Assembly: GCA_023301785.1 (NCBI GenBank)
Contig: JALZUF010000151.1
Coordinates: 1-5,240, forward strand
Direction of reading: 5' to 3'
Length of the DNA stretch: 5,240 bases
Origin: Alphaproteobacteria bacterium
GTDB taxonomy: Bacteria; Pseudomonadota; Alphaproteobacteria; Micavibrionales; Micavibrionaceae
Positions 1 through 5,240 of this stretch are shown one piece after another. The notes under the pieces were generated by a model that did not search any database, was not told the DNA's origin, and saw nothing but the letters and a program-made list of their open reading frames with translations. Both the position numbers and the translations under genes were made by a program. Each line of letters starts with the position of its first letter. The first letter of the stretch is position 1.

Positions 1-2192
1 TCTGTCGAAATATCCCTGCCTTCAATTCGGCTGGTCATGTCACTACTATTAGACCCAAGCCTTACAGAAGATGTCTGCCCTTCTTGATATGAATTACCTA
101 TATAAGAGCTCATCATACTACCAAAGCCGTTCCAACTATCTAGACCACGCGGCGTTAAATCTGCGGGCACTTCACGTTCAAACTGCACTGTATTTTCTGC
201 CGTGATGCCATCATCGACACCCGCAAGATTATTCCAATTTGGTGAAATATTTGAATCTAATGAAGCCGTCTGCTCGGCTGATTGACCACTATCATCCTGA
301 AAACTCATCTCATCTGGAATATTCATTCTATTTCTAAGCAAGTCAGAACCTGCCTGATTTCTTTCCGCTTGTACGACACGCTGTTCTTCTTCTCGAATTT
401 CATTTGTCTGACCATCTGAATTCATGTGACTATCAAATCTAGCTTCGTCTGAAATTTCTTGATTACGCAACATATCCTCATGCGCCCGTTGCTGAGCTTC
501 TTCAGGTAACTGCTGAACGACTTGCTCATCGTATCGATTGACACTTTCTAAAATGACACGTTCTAAATCCGCCTCTGATAATTGTTCATAATTTTCGCGA
601 AGCTGTAAAATTTGATCATATAATTCAGGTGTTTCTGCCGCATCAATTTGCCCTAGCAACTCATCAATATATCCAACAATATTTTCTGATGCTAAACGTG
701 CAACTTCTGCATTGGCAGTTTCAAGCCCACCACTTATGCCCATGACAATAGAATCTTGAACGGTAAAGCCATACTCAACATTTGCCAAAGCCGTCGTTAT
801 AGAACTCCCTATCCCCGTCTTAAGCGCCGCCTCTAAGTCAGGCGGAAGATTGTCAATATTACCCAGTAATGGGCCAGCTATATGTTCCTCTAAACCATGC
901 GTCACCATCGCATTCACAATAAATGATCCGTTCGCCATAATCGATTCAAACACACTGCCACGCATCATGTCATAGTCAGTGGCACTAATTGCTGCGGCTG
1001 ACAAACCGATGGCAATGATATCTTCTAGATCACCTGGTAAACCAATTTCGGCGACAACGTCTTTGACGATACGCACACCTAATTCAGGCGTTTCATTTAA
1101 TGATTCAATCGCGGCAAGCTTTGCTTCCCTTACAGCAACTTCAAATAATTGAGCAAACTGATCTTCTGTTACAATGCCGTTATAATAATCATCAATCATA
1201 CCGACGACACTACCACCTAGGCTTGTGACCATTAACCCTCTTAAACTCTCGGGAATATCTAAATCAACTTTGTCTAACAGTTCAGAAACAATGTGTTCTT
1301 CAACCGTATAATCGATTAGATCGTCTTGGATAATATCTAAATTATCTGCAATCATATCAATGATGGATTGAACTGGCGCATTTGGGTCAATAGAGCGTTC
1401 GCTATCTCCAATAATAGACACAGCAGAGCCTACAATTGTTCTCAAAACACCTTCTAAATCTGATGATAAATCTAACTCGTCAAAAACACGATCCGTTACT
1501 TGGGTTGCAATTTGTTCACGGAAACCATTACGGATCAAATGCTCACCTACTGTTCCGCCGCCTTGGATGATAGCTTCTTGCAAAGTAGCACCATCAACGT
1601 AGCCATAGTAACCACTCGTTAAACCTGCTGAAAATGAGGAAGCAACAATCGGAATAAGGCTTGGGTCTAGTCCTGTTTGCTCAACAAACTCCTCAGCTAA
1701 TTCACGTCCTGCAACATCCGATACAGTCATGATCGTTGCTTGCACATATTGATTACCCACGGCCTGCACACCGTTTGATCCAATACTGCTAAGGTTGCCA
1801 TAGAATATACCTGCAATACGCGCCGCATCTGCCCACTTACCATCTAAGGTTAAACTTGCTGTTGTCGTAAGCCCTGCAATCATCCCTGCCGAGACTGCGC
1901 TCCCCGTTCCTGCCGTCGCAACCGCAATCACAACAGAAGCCAAGATAACCTCCCAGTTGTCTTCAATAATCTTTCCTGCTTCTTCTAAATCCTCGCCCCA
2001 ACGATGCCATTCGGCATGAACCGTCTCACCGAAACGTTCCGCCTCTTCTCCAATACTTTCAATAGGGCGACCAATGATAGGTAGGTCTTCAACAAAATCT
2101 AAAGTTCCGTGCCATGCATCAACGGCGCCATCTTTTAAGGGTTGTAAAACATGATCATCAAATTTTCTGCCTAACTTACGAACTGTTCCCAT
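1..2192 (-). CDS. Giant repeat-containing phage virion (ejection-like) protein, C-terminus outside window
   Basis: This frame stays open from an ATG at 2192 to the window edge: 730 codons with no stop, so the true protein is longer. Residues 1-80 are charged and amphipathic, rich in Trp, Glu and Lys. Residues about 82-108 form a hydrophobic Ala/Gly/Val stretch (ILASVVIAVA then GMIAGL) that could insert in a membrane. Residues about 173-510 hold five degenerate repeats of 64-72 residues, each opening with a motif like (G/D)LPxDLE followed by a small-residue helix. Residues 500-615 are charged and probably helical (EEAQQRAHEDML, IREEEQRVVQAE). From about 615 the chain is rich in Ser, Asn, Gln and Asp. 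The start overlaps the GNAT-like gene's stop (TAATG) and has AAGGA 9 nt upstream. Great length, a hydrophobic segment after an amphipathic start, and the GNAT-like neighbour fit phage internal virion or ejection proteins. That is inference; no enzymatic motif is visible. A large tail-associated or secreted protein is the main alternative. Confidence 0.72.
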   Translation of the reverse strand, partial: MGTVRKLGRKFDDHVLQPLKDGAVDAWHGTLDFVEDLPIIGRPIESIGEEAERFGETVHAEWHRWGEDLEEAGKIIEDNWEVILASVVIAVATAGTGSAVSAGMIAGLTTTASLTLDGKWADAARIAGIFYGNLSSIGSNGVQAVGNQYVQATIMTVSDVAGRELAEEFVEQTGLDPSLIPIVASSFSAGLTSGYYGYVDGATLQEAIIQGGGTVGEHLIRNGFREQIATQVTDRVFDELDLSSDLEGVLRTIVGSAVSIIGDSERSIDPNAPVQSIIDMIADNLDIIQDDLIDYTVEEHIVSELLDKVDLDIPESLRGLMVTSLGGSVVGMIDDYYNGIVTEDQFAQLFEVAVREAKLAAIESLNETPELGVRIVKDVVAEIGLPGDLEDIIAIGLSAAAISATDYDMMRGSVFESIMANGSFIVNAMVTHGLEEHIAGPLLGNIDNLPPDLEAALKTGIGSSITTALANVEYGFTVQDSIVMGISGGLETANAEVARLASENIVGYIDELLGQIDAAETPELYDQILQLRENYEQLSEADLERVILESVNRYDEQVVQQLPEEAQQRAHEDMLRNQEISDEARFDSHMNSDGQTNEIREEEQRVVQAERNQAGSDLLRNRMNIPDEMSFQDDSGQSAEQTASLDSNISPNWNNLAGVDDGITAENTVQFEREVPADLTPRGLDSWNGFGSMMSSYIGNSYQEGQTSSVRLGSNSSDMTSRIEGRDIST
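663..1676 (-). repeat. Five degenerate protein-level tandem repeats inside the giant protein
   Basis: Five consecutive segments share an opening block: GLDPSLIPIVASSFSAGL, DLSSDLEGVLRTIVGSAV, DIPESLRGLMVTSLGGSV, GLPGDLEDIIAIGLSAAA and NLPPDLEAALKTGIGSSI. The aligned Leu of the DLE position falls at residues 179, 246, 317, 389 and 453, giving spacings of 67, 71, 72 and 64. The block is followed by a Tyr/Asp-containing turn, then a second helix (TLQEAIIQGG, QDSIVMGISGG), then a less conserved stretch with a recurrent EEHI-like motif. The repeats have diverged too far to show at DNA level. The periodicity is seen directly; the helical fold is inferred. Confidence 0.7.
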
Positions 2193-2635
2193 TATGGCAC
2201 ATCCTTAATGTAAACATAGGCTTGCTCATCTTCATCAAAACCCATCATTCTTGCACCAATTTCTTCGGCCTTTTTACCCAAGGCTTTATTTTTGATGTAG
2301 GCTTTTATGTGGGCATATTCTCCGTACGATCCAATCTCTTCAAAAAAATCTTTTAGGATGGCGAAGATACCACCGCCGATTTTTCCGCCTGTCGCAACAC
2401 TCCACAGGTAAGGAACTTCATCTTCATGCACACCAGCTAATACCGTTGATGCCACATGCTTTAGATCTTTGTCGTAAATATTAAATAGATTGCACTTGCC
2501 ATTTATAATGGCGTTTTTTAACTCGTCAAAATTCTCATCATCATGACAAGCAGGACGAAGATAAATACCAACTAAATCATCCCAGCACGCCTGCTGTATT
2601 CTATAGCCATCATAAGATTTTTTAACGTTGCTCAA
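2192..2635 (-). CDS. GNAT-fold (acetyltransferase-like) phage protein
   Basis: A 147-residue protein from the preferred TTG start. The layout is GNAT-like: an N-terminal strand/helix with WDDLVGIYLRPA at 18-29, a helix DELKNAIINGKCNLFNI at 37-53, central strands VASTVLAGV and YLWSVATGG, a Gly-rich loop and long helix (GGKIGGGIFAILKDFFEE, 83-100) where acetyl-CoA motif A would lie, then AHIKAYIKNKALGKKAEEIG and MMGFDEDEQAYVYIKDV. Phage GNAT-like proteins with the same pattern (G-K/R-C-x-L-W/F, GG loop, final GF...V..K) commonly sit next to large virion genes. No clear catalytic base or canonical Q/RxxGxG/A is seen, so activity is uncertain. Upstream in-frame TTG codons at 2680, 2677 and 2665 would add up to 15 residues. 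I prefer 2635 because GAGG lies 9 nt before it and the added residues look unrelated to the fold. The stop overlaps the next gene's ATG by one base. Confidence 0.7.
   Translation of the reverse strand: MSNVKKSYDGYRIQQACWDDLVGIYLRPACHDDENFDELKNAIINGKCNLFNIYDKDLKHVASTVLAGVHEDEVPYLWSVATGGKIGGGIFAILKDFFEEIGSYGEYAHIKAYIKNKALGKKAEEIGARMMGFDEDEQAYVYIKDVP
2202..2206 (-). promoter_or_regulatory. Shine-Dalgarno AAGGA for the giant protein
   Basis: AAGGA lies inside the 3' end of the GNAT-like gene, 9 nt before the ATG at 2192. With the TAATG overlap it suggests translational coupling of the two genes and supports this start codon. Confidence 0.6.
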
Positions 2636-2644
2636 GACACAATT

Positions 2645-2649
2645 CCTCT
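2645..2649 (-). promoter_or_regulatory. Shine-Dalgarno AGAGG deciding the TTG start of the GNAT-like gene
   Basis: AGAGG lies 9 nt upstream of TTG at 2635. No ATG or GTG start is available in frame near here, and the other upstream TTG codons have no comparable purine-rich site in front of them. This supports the shorter 147-residue product. Confidence 0.5.
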
Positions 2650-2710
2650 GCGCCCGACCACGCAAAAAAAGGCGCAACAAGGCTGGTTTTCTTTAAATTT
2701 TGGGATGAAG

Positions 2711-2733
2711 GAATTTAAATTCTAAACGAATTT
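2711..2733. repeat. Nested AT-rich palindrome in the GNAT leader
   Basis: The plus strand reads GAATTTAAATTC, a perfect 12-bp palindrome, followed after five bases by GAATTT. AAATTC and GAATTT therefore alternate and can pair in two ways. It lies between the candidate promoter and the GNAT start, where an operator or alternative leader fold could act. AT-rich palindromes also arise by chance, so this is a site to note rather than an identified operator. Confidence 0.3.
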
Positions 2734-2757
2734 CTATTGCTTAATCTCATTAAACTT

Positions 2758-2787
2758 ATTATACATTATGTAAAGTATGCAATGCAA
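2758..2787 (-). promoter_or_regulatory. Candidate sigma70-type promoter for the GNAT/giant-protein pair
   Basis: On the minus strand TTGCAT (2787-2782) is followed after 18 bases by a perfect TATAAT (2763-2758). The -10 matches consensus fully; the -35 matches only the TTG of TTGACA. It lies in the 228-bp spacer downstream of the Sua5-like gene and would give a leader of roughly 115 nt before the TTG start. The AT-rich setting makes chance matches fairly easy. Confidence 0.45.
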
Positions 2788-2806
2788 GTTATGCGTTAGC
2801 CGCAGC

Positions 2807-2829
2807 AACTCTATCTTCAAAGAAGAGTT
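2807..2829 (-). other. Stem-loop downstream of the Sua5-like gene
   Basis: AACTCT and AGAGTT form six pairs, continued by TCT/AGA across one bulged base, closing a four-base loop. It starts 35 bases after the Sua5-like stop codon and precedes the candidate promoter. Neither strand has a U-run after it, so it is not a standard intrinsic terminator. It could be an RNA-processing or 3'-end-stabilising hairpin, or chance. Confidence 0.35.
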
Positions 2830-2863
2830 TCAAAAGATATAAAAATACGGGTGTTAAGAGGGC

Positions 2864-3676
2864 TTAGTAATACATACCGTGACGGTAATTCCACGATTTA
2901 AAATGCTTACAAAGCTTAGCATTGATGCGCTCAACATCGAGGCCTTCGCGGATCACAATCGGGCAAGGCTCAATTTGACGCTCACCATTTTGCATTGGCA
3001 CTAGCGTACCATCCGCATCCACCATAGAGACCATCACACCTTGTTCGTAACGTGTTTCCATGCTGGCTTCTGGTTGGATTGATTTCACATACTTATTGGC
3101 CTCAACCAACAAATCTGCTTCGTTCTCAATACGCTCACCGATACCAGTAATCAAACCGCGATTTCCCTTACCTGATGGGTTCGCAGAACTGGCGAACACA
3201 AGACGTGTTTCTTTTTCCCAAAGTGCGCCAACAAGTTGCTCGCTTGGCGTACCAAATTTAATGACAAAACAACTTGTGCCACGGCCATCCATCATCAGGC
3301 TACGTGTACCATCATCAGGTACGTATTTTTCTAGCGCTTCTTTTTTCCATGGCAAGATACAACCCAATAGAATGTCATCATTCCAATGGTCTTGATAGAA
3401 CGCTTCAACTTCCGCGTTTAATTCTGCTAATTCTTTTAATTGCTCCATAGAGCCACAAAGGACAACACCTGGTTTATTGAGGTTACGTTGCTTCGCATCA
3501 AACTTACGTTCTAGACCTGCTTTATCGCTTGTCACAACAATATAACCAACTTTTGTTGGGCTAACGACCATACCACCACCAGCGGCCAGAACGTCATAGG
3601 ATTGCTGATTCAGCTCCCCGTCCCATTTGGTCATTTTATCATTGATGTTCGTTTGTGTTGCTGCGTTTGCGCTCAT
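2864..3676 (-). CDS. Divergent Sua5/YrdC/YwlC-family protein
   Basis: A 270-residue protein. The family signature is visible: a helix then GGGMVVSPTKVGYIV (33-47) at the place of the usual GGvvayPTetvyGL, KQR at 62-64 in AKQRNLNKPGVVL, and SSANPSG at 163-169, giving the K-x-R...S-x-N set that binds nucleotide and carbonate in this family. Known members (TsaC/YrdC, Sua5) make threonylcarbamoyl-AMP from Thr, bicarbonate and ATP for the t6A37 tRNA modification; HypF and TobZ use the fold for carbamoyl transfer. This copy differs: the VYGLG loop reads VGYIV, the usual RxPxH strand is replaced by CFVIKFGTPSEQL, and about 100 residues follow SxN. It is longer than YrdC (about 190) and shorter than Sua5 (about 340), so the substrate is open. 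ATG 3676 has GAGGA 5 nt upstream; an ATG at 3688 would add MRTA but lies on that site. It sits between an outer-membrane protein gene and virion-type genes and looks like cargo. Confidence 0.82.
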   Translation of the reverse strand: MSANAATQTNINDKMTKWDGELNQQSYDVLAAGGGMVVSPTKVGYIVVTSDKAGLERKFDAKQRNLNKPGVVLCGSMEQLKELAELNAEVEAFYQDHWNDDILLGCILPWKKEALEKYVPDDGTRSLMMDGRGTSCFVIKFGTPSEQLVGALWEKETRLVFASSANPSGKGNRGLITGIGERIENEADLLVEANKYVKSIQPEASMETRYEQGVMVSMVDADGTLVPMQNGERQIEPCPIVIREGLDVERINAKLCKHFKSWNYRHGMYY

Positions 3677-3681
3677 GGCTG

Positions 3682-3686
3682 TCCTC
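3682..3686 (-). promoter_or_regulatory. Shine-Dalgarno GAGGA deciding the Sua5-like start
   Basis: GAGGA sits 5 nt before ATG 3676. The alternative ATG at 3688 overlaps this site and has no purine-rich site of its own upstream, so the second ATG is preferred. Confidence 0.6.
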
Positions 3687-3768
3687 ATTCAAAAATTCTT
3701 ATGATTTTTAACTGAAAAACAGGGCGTAATGCAATGTTTAATTCGAAAAACTGATGTTTTATTGAAAA

Positions 3769-4329
3769 TTAAAACTGATAACGGACGCTTAAGAATGGCA
3801 ATGTTGTGACTAAACCAAACTCGTTATCACCCGTCACTTCATCCTCGACAAAATAAGGAGAGACTGCGGCCGCAATACCTGCGTTCCAACGCTTGTTCTT
3901 GCTTTCATATAACGCTAAGCGTGCCTGTGCGGCAACTAATGGCACAGGATAGTCTTGATAACCAGATACTAAACCCAATGCACCCGAAAGCTCTAAGGTT
4001 GTTGGCCCGATTGGAATACTGTAAGGATTAGTCACATACCCTAAACCAACCGACGTTCTTTCGACACTATTTGGGTTCAGGAAGTATAGCCCCCAATTAC
4101 CGTATCCTTCGGTATGCACCTTCACCACAGCCAAAGCATGGCGCTCACGAAAGTCTTCATCTTCTGATTGGAAATGCTTTGTCGCAATCGGCCCACCTTC
4201 GACGGTGATTGATTCAACATTAACGCCCATGAAATTTGCCCCTCTACTTGTTTGTGCGTTTGCTTTGTACGGCAACGCAAAAACTAACATTGCGACAACG
4301 GTAAGTAAGATAATTCGATAAAAATTCAT
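3769..4329 (-). CDS. Secreted outer-membrane beta-barrel protein, PagP-like phage type
   Basis: A 186-residue protein from ATG 4329. Residues 1-25 are a clear Sec signal peptide (MNFYR, hydrophobic core ILLTVVAMLVFAL, then KANA before QTS, an A-x-A cleavage site). The mature part alternates hydrophobic and polar residues in short strands separated by Gly, Asn and Pro turns and ends LPFLSVRYQF; the terminal Phe is the usual outer-membrane assembly signal. The block GYGNWGLYFLN (75-85), RTSVGLGY (91-98), GALGLVSGYQDYPVP (116-130), then AQARLAL and the end strand resembles the small PagP-like barrel proteins found in many phages. It would sit in the host outer membrane. PagP's catalytic His-Asp-Ser cannot be assigned, so lipid A acylation is only one possibility; surface masking or superinfection exclusion are others. 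ATG 4344 would add MEHTE, an unusual acidic signal-peptide start, so 4329 is preferred though both have weak ribosome sites. The spacer to the Sua5-like gene is 92 bp. Confidence 0.75.
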   Translation of the reverse strand: MNFYRIILLTVVAMLVFALPYKANAQTSRGANFMGVNVESITVEGGPIATKHFQSEDEDFRERHALAVVKVHTEGYGNWGLYFLNPNSVERTSVGLGYVTNPYSIPIGPTTLELSGALGLVSGYQDYPVPLVAAQARLALYESKNKRWNAGIAAAVSPYFVEDEVTGDNEFGLVTTLPFLSVRYQF

Positions 4330-4418
4330 TTCGGTATGTTCCATGTATCTTTTATAATCTAGATATAAGATATCCGAAACAATTTAATAAATTTATAATT
4401 GGTTATGGTAACAATACT

Positions 4419-5240
4419 TTAGATGGCATTTTCTGGTACACTAACGGTAACACCATTGCCTTGAACTAACTCAAACCCTGTTTCACCAGCGCGTAAGCGT
4501 TGTTCTGCTTGGGCAAGATTAAGGGTGTTAATTTCCTCCTGAATATCAGGAAGCTCGCCTTCCTCTGCTAAATAAGAAATATTATCAATGTAAGACTCTT
4601 GTGCGGCCCCTTGCCCTACCGACAAACCTTCGTTATCTGGGTCAGCTAATAACGCTTCTTCATAATTATCAATTTCATTTATTTGATAAATGATATTTTG
4701 TAAGGCTGGCGATACATCCGTTACATTAATTGAGTTCATATCTAATTGATCTATCATTTGGCTCAATCGAACAGAATCGAAAGTCCCAATTTGTGTCGGG
4801 TCTAAGCCAACAACCTCAAATTGGTTTTGCAAAAACTCGGCATGTTGAATACTAACTTCGGCTACCTCAAGCTCTCCAGCGACAACCAGTTCAGCAAATT
4901 CAGTTCCACCTTCAATATCATAAGGACTACCATCGTAGGGTATACGTGTCACAGGAGGCTCAAATCTATTTTGTGCACTTGCTAATATATCAACCTCTTG
5001 TTCAAAATCAACAATACTTCCGTCTTCAATCATGGCTTCTAAATGATTTTCGATACGCATTTCTGCAATTTCACGCTGTCTTGGTGTACTATTCTCATCT
5101 TCAATAATGGCTTGCTGTTCCAGCATAGCACGCATATCTCGTGACATCTCATAATCATCAGGAAAATCTGTATTAGAAGAGGATATATCTATAATACCAG
5201 CCCATCTACCTATATCCGGCTCTGGCTCTGGCTCTGGCTC
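4419..5240 (-). CDS. C-terminal part of a long acidic protein of unknown function
   Basis: The frame is open from the window edge to a TAA at 4421-4419, giving 273 residues of a longer protein. An internal ATG at 5147 is unlikely to be the start because the frame upstream stays open and codes for a low-complexity EPEPEPEP linker followed by DIGRWAGII. After the linker comes a charged helical stretch (MRAMLEQQAIIEDE, RQREIAEMRIENHLEAMIEDG), then PPVTRIPYDGSPYDIEGG, then a long acidic, Gln/Asn/Glu-rich region with Leu/Ile spacing suggestive of helices, ending VQGNGVTVSVPENAI. No catalytic motif, signal peptide or membrane segment is visible in this part. Composition resembles the giant protein at the other end of the window, and its position upstream of the same gene block suggests a virion component such as a portal, tail or ejection protein. 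That is context only. The spacer to the barrel protein gene is 89 bp. Confidence 0.7.
   Translation of the reverse strand, partial: EPEPEPEPDIGRWAGIIDISSSNTDFPDDYEMSRDMRAMLEQQAIIEDENSTPRQREIAEMRIENHLEAMIEDGSIVDFEQEVDILASAQNRFEPPVTRIPYDGSPYDIEGGTEFAELVVAGELEVAEVSIQHAEFLQNQFEVVGLDPTQIGTFDSVRLSQMIDQLDMNSINVTDVSPALQNIIYQINEIDNYEEALLADPDNEGLSVGQGAAQESYIDNISYLAEEGELPDIQEEINTLNLAQAEQRLRAGETGFELVQGNGVTVSVPENAI
5218..5240 (-). repeat. GAGCCA hexanucleotide repeat encoding Glu-Pro
   Basis: Nearly four in-frame copies of GAGCCA (last one GAGCCG) encode EPEPEPEP and reach the window edge, so the array may be longer. Such Glu-Pro arrays are usually extended linkers between domains. A pure hexanucleotide array can gain or lose copies by slippage without breaking the frame. 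Confidence 0.75.

Noticed and set aside
2114..2356. Plus-strand open frame of 80 residues.
   Set aside because: It lies opposite the GNAT-like and giant protein genes, shows no recognisable protein pattern and has no supporting ribosome site; it is a shadow of the real coding strand.
2636..2680. Longer GNAT-like product starting at TTG 2680.
   Set aside because: The extra 15 residues (LRLFLRGRAQRNCV) come from a T-rich, GC-hairpin-like leader with no ribosome site before it, whereas TTG 2635 has AGAGG at good spacing.
2661..2700. T-run after a GC-rich stretch before the GNAT start, as an intrinsic terminator.
   Set aside because: The bases before the seven T residues (GCCTTGTTGCGCC) do not form a stem with each other; only a 5-bp pairing across the T-run to GGCGC is possible, which is not terminator geometry.
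3060..3395. Plus-strand open frame of 111 residues.
   Set aside because: It is antisense to the Sua5-like gene, whose motifs are clear, and has a Ser/Pro-rich composition typical of a shadow frame.
3703..3720. TTTTT/AAAAA inverted repeat upstream of the Sua5-like gene, as an operator.
   Set aside because: A five-pair A/T repeat in an AT-rich spacer is expected by chance, and no second copy is seen.
3735..3768. AAAAC-ATCA-GTTTT hairpin plus T residues just after the barrel protein gene, as a terminator.
   Set aside because: The stem is five pairs, almost all A-T, too weak for intrinsic termination.
1..5240. tRNA genes, CRISPR arrays, insertion-sequence ends or attachment sites.
   Set aside because: I saw no cloverleaf-like pattern, no regularly spaced direct repeats and no terminal inverted repeats or transposase in the window.

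Overview
The window reads as the late (virion) gene block of a bacteriophage or prophage of a Gram-negative host. Every gene supported here is on the minus strand, so transcription runs from high to low coordinates. Two observations point to a phage. A small GNAT-like protein overlaps, in a TAATG stop/start, the start of a very long Ala/Gly- and Gln/Glu-rich protein of the kind seen among phage ejection (internal virion) proteins. A small PagP-like outer-membrane barrel protein of a type recurring in phage genomes lies nearby. That barrel protein has a Sec signal peptide and a C-terminal Phe, which implies a diderm host, probably a proteobacterium. Base composition is moderately AT-rich. No capsid, portal, terminase, integrase or tRNA gene lies in the window, so the phage call is an inference from gene style and order.

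Layout in transcription order: (1) 5240-4419, the C-terminal 273 residues of a long acidic protein that begins outside the window and enters it in a Glu-Pro repeat; (2) 4329-3769, a secreted beta-barrel outer-membrane protein; (3) 3676-2864, a divergent Sua5/YrdC/YwlC-fold protein; (4) 2863-2636, a 228-bp spacer holding a plausible sigma70-type promoter, a 23-bp hairpin and a nested AT-rich palindrome; (5) 2635-2192, the GNAT-like protein, best read from a TTG start; (6) 2192-1, the first 730 codons of a giant protein that runs out of the window. The giant protein has an amphipathic N-terminus, a hydrophobic segment, five degenerate tandem repeats of about 64-72 residues, a charged helical stretch and a Ser/Asn/Gln-rich tail.

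A working model is that genes 1, 5 and 6 belong to the virion or DNA-ejection programme, with GNAT and giant protein translationally coupled. Genes 2 and 3 look like cargo ('moron') genes placed between structural genes: one would alter the host outer membrane, the other would act in nucleotide/carbamoyl chemistry or bind a nucleotide or RNA. The promoter in the spacer would let the GNAT-giant protein pair be expressed separately from the upstream genes. The most unusual items are the five-fold repeat in the giant protein and the divergent Sua5-like enzyme in a virion gene block.
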